From: Candidatus Nanohalarchaeota archaeon QJJ-7
GTDB lineage: Archaea > Nanohalarchaeota > Nanosalinia > Nanosalinales > Nanohalalkaliarchaeaceae
DNA: 50,501 bases
Direction: 5' to 3'
NCBI GenBank assembly: GCA_022865215.1
Contig: JALIDP010000003.1
Location: 1-50,501, forward strand
In this document: positions 23,938 to 32,262 of the stretch, one piece after another
Layout of the letters: each line of letters begins with the position of its first letter
Position numbering within the stretch: position 1 is the first letter of the stretch
Position numbers and translations under genes: made by a program
The notes under the pieces: model-generated
Told to the model about the DNA's origin: nothing
The model's input: the letters and a program-made list of their open reading frames with translations, nothing else
The model's database searches: none

Positions 23938-24507
23938 CTACTGGGCGCCAGCAGAGTTCTGCTCCGAGAACGGCTTCGACGTATCAATCGGCGGAGTAGA
24001 GAATATGTACCTCCCATCCGAGGTCACTGTTAATGGCGCTGTCTGGTTCCTCCCACCGGCCGAAATCACAAGATCGGCCTGGTAAAGATTGCTCCCTGAC
24101 ATCTTCTCCACCTCCTCAACTTCTACCGTCACATTTTGAGGGAACATAGAGTCAGAGTTCTCAGAGAAGTAAGTCTCTATCTTATCAGCCGAGGGGGCAG
24201 ATGAAGTCCCGGGAAGACCCGCACCTGAAGATACAAGCATACCCGCCACCAATAGTCCTATCACGAGACCTAATGCGAACACACCAAGAGTCTCAGTCCT
24301 CATCGAGACAGATACATTCTCTTCCCCTCCCTCGCCCCCAGCCTGCTCCTCTGCGCTCTCCTCGAGCCAGTCTATCAAGGTAACCCGGTCCTTGTTGTTC
24401 TTCTCAGCTTCGAGAACTTTCCCTATATCGAGATCCTCCGCCTCCACTCTATCCTTGACATCATCTACGGTGCCCTCGACCACTTCATCGTAATCTGCTT
24501 CTTCCAT
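23938..24507 (-). CDS. Single-pass membrane protein: WLE-motif N-domain plus DsbC-N-like ectodomain
   Basis: 189 residues. Cytoplasmic residues 10-50 carry the helical motif shared with three other proteins here (VDDVKDRVEAEDLDIGKVL then LIDWLEES). A membrane helix follows (about 76-98) and an ectodomain of about 85 residues (VTVEVEEVEKMSGSNLYQADL; TSDGRYIFSTPPID), whose strand order recalls the small dimer-type domain that accompanies DsbC/DsbG-like isomerases. That likeness and the neighbours suggest a redox role; no cysteine is present, so it is not itself an oxidoreductase. TATA element 24531-24540. Confidence 0.72.
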   Translation of the reverse strand: MEEADYDEVVEGTVDDVKDRVEAEDLDIGKVLEAEKNNKDRVTLIDWLEESAEEQAGGEGGEENVSVSMRTETLGVFALGLVIGLLVAGMLVSSGAGLPGTSSAPSADKIETYFSENSDSMFPQNVTVEVEEVEKMSGSNLYQADLVISAGGRNQTAPLTVTSDGRYIFSTPPIDTSKPFSEQNSAGAQ

Positions 24508-24530
24508 CAGTTCCCCATTTCTCGCACTAC

Positions 24531-24540
24531 TTTTTAAAAT
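24531..24540 (-). promoter_or_regulatory. TATA element for the 23938-24507 gene
   Basis: ATTTTAAAAA on the minus strand, 24-33 bases before the ATG at 24507. Confidence 0.6.
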
Positions 24541-24558
24541 ACCCCCTTCCGGAGAAAC

Positions 24559-25752
24559 TCACCCTAAGTCGAGTTCGTCACGGAGCTCCTTTATCTCTTC
24601 CTGTATCTGTTCCGACTCCATATCCTCTCCCGACTCCTCTGTTTCTCTTCCACCAGACTCCTGGTCTTCACCTATCCTGTCCTGTAACCATGACAGGAGT
24701 TCTTCCCTTCCCTGACCTTCCCTCTCTGCTGCTATCAGTGCAGCCACATCCAGATCCTGTTCCCTGACCATCTCCTTGACCTTCTCGATATCCTTCTCCA
24801 CTACATGATGGTAGTTCAGATCCTCCTCTTCCACAACCTCCTCTCCACCTCCTTCTTCGACATCTTCCTCCTCTTCCTCTACATCCTCAACCCCCTCTCC
24901 ATCCTCTTCTTCTACCGCCCCAACCTCTTCTTCATCCTCCTCTTCGACATCTTCCTCCTCTTCCTCAGCCCCTTCCTCCTCTTCCTCTTCACTTTCTCCT
25001 AGTTCTTCCTCTTCTCTATCGACAGCCTCAACCTCTTCTACCGCCTCCCCTCCGGATCCTTCCTCTTCAAACTCTTCTTCACCCGTTCCTCCACTTTCTG
25101 ATTCAGTTGTATCTCCAGCATCATCGGACTCTTCCCCGCCGCCCTCCACCGGTTCCTCGGCCCCAGTTTCACCTGTACCCTCCACCGGTTTTTCGGCCTC
25201 CTCTTCCTCACCCACGCCTTCAGGTCTAGGTGTATCACTCTCACCTGTACCTGAGCCCTCCTCGACCAGTTCCTCGTCTTCGAGCTCTTCCCCACTATCT
25301 TCCTCCCGCTTTTCCCTGACCTCCTCCTGGAGCTTCTTCCCGGCATGGTCTGAAAGGAGTTTCCTCAGGTCAGAACGCCGGGAATGCATCTCCTCTTTCA
25401 GATCAGCTATCTCCTCCTTTATCTCGAAATATTCATCGCTAACATCCTCAAACTGGTCCAGGAGCGCCCCTCCTATATCCGTCAGCTCGTAATCGATCTT
25501 GGCCCTCCCCCCTTCATCGTCGATGGTCCTCTCTATAAGGCCTATATCCTGCGCCTCAGATATCCTTGCCGAGATCGTGTTCGGACTTATGAGTACTGTC
25601 GGGCTCTCCTTGAGCTCGTTGAAAGATTTGTTATCCTTTCCCAGCTCGAAGATTATACTGAGAGCGCCTTTCCTCAGTATGAAGTCGCTTATATCTATAT
25701 CCTCCGACATCATCCCTGCCTCCAGAGTTGATACATCAATACCATCCCTCAC
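24559..25752 (-). CDS. Winged-helix protein with very long Glu-rich linker and C-terminal WLQ motif
   Basis: 397 residues from GTG 25752 (leaderless by its TATA element); ATG 25713 with GGAGG five bases upstream is a good alternative. Residues 20-100 form an HxlR/PadR-like winged helix (ILRKGALSIIFELGKDNKSF; SPNTISARISEAQDIGLIER), followed by a coiled coil (to 150). About 170 residues of Glu/Gly/Ser/Thr repeats follow. The C-terminal 80 residues carry the shared helical motif (EQDLDVAALIAAEREGQG, LLSWLQDRIGE) and another coil. Likely a DNA-binding regulator or a scaffold that docks to the WLE-motif proteins of the surface locus. Confidence 0.72.
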   Translation of the reverse strand: MRDGIDVSTLEAGMMSEDIDISDFILRKGALSIIFELGKDNKSFNELKESPTVLISPNTISARISEAQDIGLIERTIDDEGGRAKIDYELTDIGGALLDQFEDVSDEYFEIKEEIADLKEEMHSRRSDLRKLLSDHAGKKLQEEVREKREEDSGEELEDEELVEEGSGTGESDTPRPEGVGEEEEAEKPVEGTGETGAEEPVEGGGEESDDAGDTTESESGGTGEEEFEEEGSGGEAVEEVEAVDREEEELGESEEEEEEGAEEEEEDVEEEDEEEVGAVEEEDGEGVEDVEEEEEDVEEGGGEEVVEEEDLNYHHVVEKDIEKVKEMVREQDLDVAALIAAEREGQGREELLSWLQDRIGEDQESGGRETEESGEDMESEQIQEEIKELRDELDLG

Positions 25753-25771
25753 CTGAACAATACTCGAGCTG

Positions 25772-25783
25772 CTATTTAAAAGT
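25772..25783 (-). promoter_or_regulatory. TATA element for the winged-helix gene
   Basis: ACTTTTAAATAG on the minus strand, 20-31 bases before the GTG at 25752. Confidence 0.55.
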
Positions 25784-26162
25784 GAAAAGGGGCACCCGAT
25801 CTGAAGTGTTCTGACATACAGGTCATCTCTGGTCTCGATGTACCATACTACTCTCTCGATATATAAGGGACAGCGAGATTTGTCCGATATTTACACCCGC
25901 AATTGAACATCATTCTACCTGTACCCGGTGCAAGAAAACCGGCATCGATCCATACAACTTTGCCTCTGAAGAGGTCGAAAATCGGCGTTATAGATGCTTT
26001 AATTTCGCTATGTTCTTAATGACAAAGTAAATGGGCGGTTTTGGGGAAAAGCAGAAAATCGGCGCGCTTCTTGTTTTCTCCATATTTTGCGGGTTTTATC
26101 GGTGGAAACACCTCGAATGAATACATCAGAAATTTGCGCCGGCAAAGATACGAATCGGCAAA
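25784..26162. other. Gene-poor intergenic stretch
   Basis: The longest stretch without a confident gene. It is more AT-rich than its surroundings and repeats GAAAATCGGCG (25977-25987 and 26054-26064). A plus-strand frame 25878-26030 encodes a cysteine-bearing peptide (see findings) but has no usual start codon. An ATG at 26041 is in frame with the next gene, but its first 51 codons do not look conserved or like this proteome. No tRNA, CRISPR or transposon structure seen. Confidence 0.5.
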
Positions 26163-26172
26163 GATTAAAAAT
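26163..26172 (+). promoter_or_regulatory. TATA element for the 26194 gene
   Basis: ATTAAAAATT, 22-31 bases before the ATG at 26194; supports that start over the one at 26041. Confidence 0.5.
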
Positions 26173-26193
26173 TCCGGAATTCCTCAACCATCC

Positions 26194-27201
26194 ATGGAAG
26201 ATCTCATCCGCTTCTACCTCCTGGAGCAACCGCGCAGCGTCAGCGATATGATAGAAGAGCTGACCAGCAAGGAGTTGAGCGATGATGCAGGTAAACGTAG
26301 CGATGAGATACCACACATCGCAGGGAACTGGTTCAGGGAGGATAGCGGCTACCTGTGGCGCCTCCAGGATAAAGACCTCATCAAGGATCAGGGGCGCCAG
26401 TACGCTGTGGACCGAGATACGCTGGTCGAAGGTCTCCTAAGCAGTATAAATGCCCAGCAGTGTTTCTCTGCAACAGAAGTCCGGGGAGAAGATGCGGAAC
26501 TCGATGACGCGTACTCGCACATCCTGCCCGACATGACACTGAGGGACCTGAAAAGCGATCTGAAAGAAGAAGTGTTCACAGGACCTTTTATGAAGGAGCT
26601 GTTCGATTTCCAGCGCTGGAAGGATTCTCTCCTGTCTCCTGAAACCGCAGAAGGTCGCATCGCATCATACCGTCTGGAACTGGGATTCTGGCCCTCGGTA
26701 CACTTCATACTCCTTTCAACTATACTCGCCTCCCGTAAGAGACATATAACGGAGACTCTGGAGAAGGACGAGGAGCATTACTTCGAGTGGCGCAGTCGCA
26801 GACAGGCCCTGGAAGATTCACAGGAGGCACTCCAGGAGAGACTGGTCCATGAACATGTTCCCGGAACAGAGAAAGAGGAAGACGGAACTTTTGTACCCGA
26901 AAGAGCCCAGAAACTTGTTGAAGGGTTTCAAGACGGGCCGGAAAAACTGAAGGAAGATTCCACCGAGATACTTGCCAACCTGTACCTCCTGTCCCTGAAC
27001 GATGGTGTCGAGCTCTTCAACCAGTACTCACGTTACGACCACGATATCAACCTCTTCTTCAACCTCATGGAGAGAGGGTGGATGGTTAGAGAAAACAGTG
27101 TAAAGCGGGATGAAAGGACCGGTAATATAGTTGTACCCCTGGGCGAGGTACGGTCCTACCTCCATGATCTGGCCGCCCTTCCCCACCACCGGTCATCGTA
27201 A
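26194..27201 (+). CDS. Cytoplasmic helical protein of unknown function
   Basis: 335 residues from ATG 26194. An ATG at 26041 gives 386 residues, but the extra 51 are basic and unlike the rest, and a TATA element sits in them. The protein opens with a winged-helix-like stretch (MEDLIRFYLLEQPRSVSDM) and continues with mixed alpha-helical sequence, including WKDSLLSPETAEGRIASYRLELGFW split here as WKDSLLSPETAEGRIASY and a long charged helix. No signal or membrane segment. It begins the plus-strand unit that continues with the 27234 and 28494 genes (32-base then 3-base gaps). No family recognised. Confidence 0.65.
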   Translation: MEDLIRFYLLEQPRSVSDMIEELTSKELSDDAGKRSDEIPHIAGNWFREDSGYLWRLQDKDLIKDQGRQYAVDRDTLVEGLLSSINAQQCFSATEVRGEDAELDDAYSHILPDMTLRDLKSDLKEEVFTGPFMKELFDFQRWKDSLLSPETAEGRIASYRLELGFWPSVHFILLSTILASRKRHITETLEKDEEHYFEWRSRRQALEDSQEALQERLVHEHVPGTEKEEDGTFVPERAQKLVEGFQDGPEKLKEDSTEILANLYLLSLNDGVELFNQYSRYDHDINLFFNLMERGWMVRENSVKRDERTGNIVVPLGEVRSYLHDLAALPHHRSS

Positions 27202-27233
27202 GTATTATTACCCGTCTATGACAATCAGGAGAC

Positions 27234-28490
27234 ATGGATCGCGGAGATGTCCTCGTCGGGACGGGCCTGATCGCAATAATGCTGTTCATACTCCTCTCAT
27301 CTCCAGGCCCCCTTACCGGTTTTCTTACGTTTCAACCCTCTACAACTGTATCTGTAGAGAACGACACTAGCATCAAAATCAGCTATTTCCAGTTCGACCA
27401 GATAATTAACCGGGGAAACTCGACGGATATTGACGTGGAGATTACCAACTCGGGAAGCAACACTATAGAGAACGTGAACTTCACAGTAAATATCTTCAAG
27501 AACGGTACAGCCCTCTGGAGCTACCCCTCCCGCCAAAAGACACTTGAGCCGGGCTCGTTCCTCTCTCAAAGCTTCATGCACACCCCACAGGACACAGGTC
27601 TTTACCGTATCAGACTCCGTATAGATGTAGAGAACAGCATCATAGTCACAGGGGCGCCGCTCCAGGTGAACGAGAGGCCGACGGACGAAGCCACCAACCG
27701 CACAGTCACCTTAACACGGAAGAAAATAGAATACATCTATCCGGAAGCGCCTGAAGAAGAGGCGCCGTCCCGTAGCTGGGATCTCCACGTTCCGGAGAAC
27801 ATAACCCTGGAGGACGGGAAGACGAGTACCTCCACCATAGGCGTTGAAAACACAGGAGAAGCTCCCCTGGAGAACGTTCGACTCCTGCTACAGGCTCCTG
27901 TGAACATAACAACCGATTACAGCCCCGAGATACTGTTCAGCGTCTCGCCTAATACCACGAAGAACTTTATGATAGAGTTCACCCCTGATGAAGGTTTGCA
28001 TGGAGAATATGACATCGGATCCACACTCCATTCCAAACGTTTCAGCCAGAAGAGCACTATCGATGCCGATGTCAGACCGGCATCCACCCTCAAAAATCTC
28101 CAGCAGGAGATAAAGAACCTTCGACTCGTCCTAGCGGATGCGAGGACCCGGACCGAGGTAGCCTCAGATAGAGGATCTGACGTTGAAAAAATCGAGAAAC
28201 TGCTGGACCAGGCCAATGAAAGCCTTGAAACAGCAAGTGACTCGGTAGATGAAACGGATATTGAAGGGGCTCGGGCGGCGATAGACACAGCACGAGAATC
28301 CCTGGACCGGGTCTACACGTTACTATTCCAGTTGCAGGGACACCAGATATCGGTAAGAGCACCCCTGATAAACCCGTTCTACATCTTCGTTGCGGTACTA
28401 TTGATAGGGATAGCTCTCCTACTGGTCATAGGGTATTATTACCTGCACGAAAAACATAAACAGAGGCCGGAACTCCTGAGAGGAGAATAG
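27234..28490 (+). CDS. Bitopic surface protein with CARDB-like domains and helical hairpin
   Basis: 418 residues. N-terminal membrane helix (about 8-28), then two Ig/CARDB-like domains (DIDVEITNSGSNTIENVNF and TSTIGVENTGEAPLENVRLL), then a helical hairpin (about 295-370: DVEKIEKLLDQANESLETAS ... ARAAIDTARESLDRVYTLL), a C-terminal membrane helix (about 380-402) and a short basic tail. Many Asn-x-Ser/Thr sites point outside. The hairpin resembles those at the ends of the 34373 and 44089 proteins. Likely a component of the surface machine. SD AGGAG just before the ATG. Confidence 0.75.
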   Translation: MDRGDVLVGTGLIAIMLFILLSSPGPLTGFLTFQPSTTVSVENDTSIKISYFQFDQIINRGNSTDIDVEITNSGSNTIENVNFTVNIFKNGTALWSYPSRQKTLEPGSFLSQSFMHTPQDTGLYRIRLRIDVENSIIVTGAPLQVNERPTDEATNRTVTLTRKKIEYIYPEAPEEEAPSRSWDLHVPENITLEDGKTSTSTIGVENTGEAPLENVRLLLQAPVNITTDYSPEILFSVSPNTTKNFMIEFTPDEGLHGEYDIGSTLHSKRFSQKSTIDADVRPASTLKNLQQEIKNLRLVLADARTRTEVASDRGSDVEKIEKLLDQANESLETASDSVDETDIEGARAAIDTARESLDRVYTLLFQLQGHQISVRAPLINPFYIFVAVLLIGIALLLVIGYYYLHEKHKQRPELLRGE

Positions 28491-28493
28491 GAT

Positions 28494-28745
28494 ATGGGAC
28501 TGATAAGACCGTTCAAATACACGAACTCAGAGGGGGAGACCTACTTCCTCCACAAGTCGGAGAAAGGTGACAGAACCAACTACTACTTCTCCAAGAATCC
28601 AGAAGGATCGCTGCGCTCCCGTCCAAGCGGGTTCAAGGTGAAGGAGAACCCTCACTCCCACATGCCTTACCTCAAACGTGGCAGGGGAGGTATCCTGGGA
28701 AGTATAATGGAGCTTCTGGGGATGTCCACAGAATCCGGGACCTAG
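28494..28745 (+). CDS. Small conserved basic protein
   Basis: 83 residues, basic and aromatic-rich (TYFLHKSEKGDRTNYYFSK; RPSGFKVKEN; MPYLKRG). The Y-F-L-H...Y-Y-F-S-K...P-x-G-F-x-V layout is one I associate with a small uncharacterised prokaryotic domain. Three bases after the 27234 gene, so cotranscribed. Shares CTAG stop with the convergent 28742 gene. Confidence 0.7.
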   Translation: MGLIRPFKYTNSEGETYFLHKSEKGDRTNYYFSKNPEGSLRSRPSGFKVKENPHSHMPYLKRGRGGILGSIMELLGMSTESGT

Positions 28746-31204
28746 TCTGCACCTATCTGGTTCCTGATATGGGAAAAAGTCCTGATAATTCTTTCTCTCT
28801 CCACATCATCGATATCAGTAGATGTAGTAGTTACCTCCACAGGATTCTGCTGACTCTCCCCCCCTATCTCCTCCTTTATGTATGATACCGTCTGGGTGAG
28901 GTCCTCTCTTTCCTCTGGAGCCCTGCGACGGAACACAACAGCCACTACCGCTGCCGCCTGTACAACCAGGATCAGGAATATAATTTTGTTCAAGAGATTA
29001 TCTCCTATAAGAACCTCTCCAGAAGGGATATCTATGCTGGGTAACGCTCCTTTGAGGGGGTCGCCTCGCGAAGCCACCATCCCTGTGGGGGAAACCGTGC
29101 TGTTCTCCACCGGATCTACCGTTATACCGAAAGCGTACGACTTCCTGTTACCGTCGTGAACGAACACCGGTTCTGCAGTATATGTGTCCTCAGATACGTT
29201 AGGAGATATCTCAAGCTCCAACAGGACCTCTCGGCTCTGGTTCATCTCGATCGGTGACGTGTCGTATTCCAGGTCCTTTATGAAAGGGACATCATCCTCG
29301 ATGACCTCGAAATCCCGGATAGTGGTGAAACCGGTGTTACTTACATACATAGAGATATTCCGTTCTTCTCCCGCATTAGCGCTTACTTTATCCGGGGCTG
29401 TTATGCTTATACTGCTCGGGCGTTCCACCTCGATATCAAAAGATACATCCCCACGGCTGTATGGTTCTTTCGACGCCTCCAGAGTCAGCGAGTGGCTTCC
29501 CTCAGTGTCTGGAGAGGGAACACTCAGGTTGAAGATGCCCTGATCATCCGTTCTCATCTGGTCGACCACACTTCCAGAACGTATTAGGCTTACTGAGGCA
29601 TTGAATACAGAGTTCTCATCCTCATCCCGGACCGTGCCCTGCACCTGAACTGTATCATCGGGATCGTATACCTCTTCCCCAACAGAATACCGGACATCCA
29701 GATTTTCCCGAACTCCTATCGCGTAAGCCCCTTCCCCTTCATCAACGAACAATGCCTCACTTCCCACGTAATTGAACTCAGCTTCCACATTATCCCATGA
29801 ACCCCAGCATTCACCGCTCTCCATATTCCATCCCGTGCATTGGAGGACTTCCATATCCCTCGGATTATCTATATTCTCGGTGCTGTAGCCGAGCGAGAAA
29901 CTCCTGGATTCTGAATCGAGGGCGCTCATATATGCGTAAAGACCTGCCAGCTTCATCCCCGGAACTTCCTCAAGGGACGAGTAGAACTGGTACCTGATAG
30001 GGCCGTCCCAACTATCCACATCCACATCCTCCAGGGAGATACTTGCCGGGAAAGTTTCATGCGGGAATTCCAGTTCCACGTTATACGTTCCTGGGACGAT
30101 AGAAGATGTGTAATCCCCTTTCGAATCTATCTTCCTGACCTCCTTTCCATCGTCCAGAAACCGGAGCACAAAAGGTAACGCATCATCATCCTCTCCACGG
30201 AACTCGCCCTCCAAACGGGCAGGATACTTTATCTTTACCGTCTCAGAGGCCTGGAAATCCTCCCGGGAGAACTCTATATCGAGATCGTAGTTCCCCCTCG
30301 ACATGTTCGGGAGGAAAACGGAGAATGTTGATGCCCCGTCCCTGGAAGTCTCCTTCACAGAGACGTTGTCCAGATCGTCCCCATCGAGCGAGAAATCAAT
30401 ATCGTCTTCAACGACTTCGATACTCTTCCCCCTGTTTGCAGCCTCTACATCAACCTCTACCGCTTTTCCGTCGAAAATTGTCGTATCGGATACAGTTGCA
30501 TCGAACTGAAGACGCTCTTCAACTTTAATCTCTCTCGATAATGACTCTGTAGTTCCATTATGATACGCCTTTAAAGTCGGTTCGTAGTTCCCCGGCTCAG
30601 AAGGCATCTTCATAGACATCTTCCATTCGTTATCATTGCTATTGTAGCCTTCAATCAAATCTCTGGTCTCTCCACCGATCGATACAGTAAAATTAACATC
30701 TTCACCTATATCGATATCCGAATCTCCTACACCCTTTAAGACGCTAAAATACAGTTCCTCTTCCTGCTCTGTATAATAAACATCCTTCTCCAATCCCTGT
30801 ATCAAATCTGTCTTCAGGACTTCAACACTGAATTTCGATGATTTGAAATCAGTGGTTTCGTTAGTGCAACCTACGAAGAATGAGTAGTCCCCTGCAGAGA
30901 AATCATCCAATTCTTCCCAAAAATCTCGTACATTTTCCCCGTCTATGAAGTATTCCGCATTGGTTTCATCCTCAGCAATAAGTGAGAGAGAATCCTTGCT
31001 ATCTCTAGAAAAACCATCATGTGATATGTTCTGGACATAAACCTCATATGTCCCGGAAGTTGGCCCGCAGGTAGTTTCTATACGGAAATCCTGATCATTC
31101 CAGATTGTTTGAGAAGGTTCCACTGATACATCTGATACTGTCACAGCTGCTCCTAAAGTAGAGAAAAAAATACATATCCCCATAAAAAGGGCTGCACGCT
31201 TCAT
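28742..31204 (-). CDS. Large single-pass surface protein with beta-sandwich domains
   Basis: 820 residues from ATG 31204, which overlaps the MinD stop as ATGA; an in-frame start nine bases upstream is less likely. Signal peptide (MKRAALFMGICIFFSTLGAA), many Ig-like beta domains (for example RLQFDATVSDTTIFDGKAVE and VQGTVRDEDENSVFNASVSL, the latter like carboxypeptidase-regulatory domains), a membrane helix at about 738-757, and a 63-residue cytoplasmic tail with SYIKEEIGG and TFSHIRNQIGAD, which look like two copies of one helix. Coupling to a MinD-type ATPase suggests that the ATPase controls placement or assembly of this protein. Confidence 0.8.
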   Translation of the reverse strand: MKRAALFMGICIFFSTLGAAVTVSDVSVEPSQTIWNDQDFRIETTCGPTSGTYEVYVQNISHDGFSRDSKDSLSLIAEDETNAEYFIDGENVRDFWEELDDFSAGDYSFFVGCTNETTDFKSSKFSVEVLKTDLIQGLEKDVYYTEQEEELYFSVLKGVGDSDIDIGEDVNFTVSIGGETRDLIEGYNSNDNEWKMSMKMPSEPGNYEPTLKAYHNGTTESLSREIKVEERLQFDATVSDTTIFDGKAVEVDVEAANRGKSIEVVEDDIDFSLDGDDLDNVSVKETSRDGASTFSVFLPNMSRGNYDLDIEFSREDFQASETVKIKYPARLEGEFRGEDDDALPFVLRFLDDGKEVRKIDSKGDYTSSIVPGTYNVELEFPHETFPASISLEDVDVDSWDGPIRYQFYSSLEEVPGMKLAGLYAYMSALDSESRSFSLGYSTENIDNPRDMEVLQCTGWNMESGECWGSWDNVEAEFNYVGSEALFVDEGEGAYAIGVRENLDVRYSVGEEVYDPDDTVQVQGTVRDEDENSVFNASVSLIRSGSVVDQMRTDDQGIFNLSVPSPDTEGSHSLTLEASKEPYSRGDVSFDIEVERPSSISITAPDKVSANAGEERNISMYVSNTGFTTIRDFEVIEDDVPFIKDLEYDTSPIEMNQSREVLLELEISPNVSEDTYTAEPVFVHDGNRKSYAFGITVDPVENSTVSPTGMVASRGDPLKGALPSIDIPSGEVLIGDNLLNKIIFLILVVQAAAVVAVVFRRRAPEEREDLTQTVSYIKEEIGGESQQNPVEVTTTSTDIDDVERERIIRTFSHIRNQIGAD

Positions 31205-32229
31205 GGAAGCCAACCCTTGATCTTCTCCGCAAGCGTCTCCTCGTAGGGATAACCTGTAATATCGGACGCTATGTTCTTGAACTCCCGCGAGGGCTTGATG
31301 TATGGTTTGCGAGAGACAAGGGGCTCGTTCTCAAGTATGCTGCGCTGTACATGGTTATGTTTTGGGATCACCCCTATTACAGGTATATCAAGCACTTTCT
31401 CCACCTCCTGGATCGAAAGGTGGTCCTTGGGGGAATCGTACATGTTTACAACCACCCCGATGACTGACTTCCCTTTCTCCCTAGCCTCACGGTACAGGCG
31501 GTAGGTATCCGAAAGCGATGGAATCTCTGGGGTAGTGACGAAAAGGAGTTCATCACAGTTCTCAACCACCCTTTCCACCGGCCTCTCGTATCCCGGAGGA
31601 GAATCGATAAGCACCGTGTATTCTGCAGGAATCTTGCCTAGTGCCTCTTGTATATCGCCGTCGAACTTCTCCGTAGCGAGTGATGTCGGGATAACTCTAA
31701 GTCCCGAATCCTTGTCGATCTGCATCGCCGACATAATATGGACATCCTGTTCGACCACTTGCTGGAGGGACGTAGGAGTAGTGTGTATACCCAGATGTAT
31801 CCCCAGGTTGGGCATCTCTGCATCCGCGTCCATCACTATGACTTTCTCACCGAACTCCATCAACGCCACACCGAGATTGAGCGTCACAACAGTCTTCCCT
31901 ACTCCGCCTTTACCGGAGACTATCCCGATGGTCCGGGGTTTGCTCAGTTCCTTGACTTCTTCCTCCACAGAGCTATCCACATCTTCCCTGGAAACCTCAC
32001 CCGATACATCCTCTCCCGATATCGCCTTTTCACCGCGTTCCCGTCCCTCTGCAAGTATACAAACACTGGACCTTCCAACCTTATGGGTATTTATAGCGCC
32101 CTGCTCGTCCATCCTCTCTATCTCCTTCGATATCTGGTACTCCTCCTCATCCAGCTGCCTCGCTATCTCCGATATGGACCTCGGCTTCTCCTCCAGAGAA
32201 TCAAGAATACGCTCCTGGATGTCACTCAT
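31201..32229 (-). CDS. MinD/ParA-type ATPase with N-terminal winged helix
   Basis: 342 residues. Residues 1-60 form a winged helix (MSDIQERILDSLEEKPRSIS; ISKEIERMDEQGAIN), then an acidic linker, then a SIMIBI ATPase with deviant Walker A KGGVGKT (107-113), switch I/II motifs VMDADAEMPNLG and LIDSPPGYE, and a C-terminal amphipathic tail (ETLAEKIKGWLP) like the membrane-targeting helix of MinD. It is expected to bind the membrane with ATP and position a cargo; the winged helix adds DNA or protein binding. First gene of the unit with the surface protein downstream. Promoter TATA 32251-32260 and palindrome 32263-32276. Confidence 0.88.
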   Translation of the reverse strand: MSDIQERILDSLEEKPRSISEIARQLDEEEYQISKEIERMDEQGAINTHKVGRSSVCILAEGRERGEKAISGEDVSGEVSREDVDSSVEEEVKELSKPRTIGIVSGKGGVGKTVVTLNLGVALMEFGEKVIVMDADAEMPNLGIHLGIHTTPTSLQQVVEQDVHIMSAMQIDKDSGLRVIPTSLATEKFDGDIQEALGKIPAEYTVLIDSPPGYERPVERVVENCDELLFVTTPEIPSLSDTYRLYREAREKGKSVIGVVVNMYDSPKDHLSIQEVEKVLDIPVIGVIPKHNHVQRSILENEPLVSRKPYIKPSREFKNIASDITGYPYEETLAEKIKGWLP

Positions 32230-32250
32230 GTGCTAAAGTACGTTCTGCCC

Positions 32251-32260
32251 TTATTTATGT
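32251..32260 (-). promoter_or_regulatory. TATA element for MinD-like operon
   Basis: ACATAAATAA on the minus strand, 22-31 bases before the ATG at 32229. Confidence 0.6.
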
Positions 32261-32262
32261 TT

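Noticed and set aside
24840-25060. Apparent simple-sequence repeat of CTC/TTC triplets
   Set aside because: It is the in-frame Glu-rich linker of the winged-helix protein, with mixed GAG/GAA codons, not a non-coding microsatellite.
26041-26193. Upstream ATG extension of the 26194 gene
   Set aside because: The extra 51 residues are basic and unlike the proteome, and they contain a TATA element placed correctly for the ATG at 26194.
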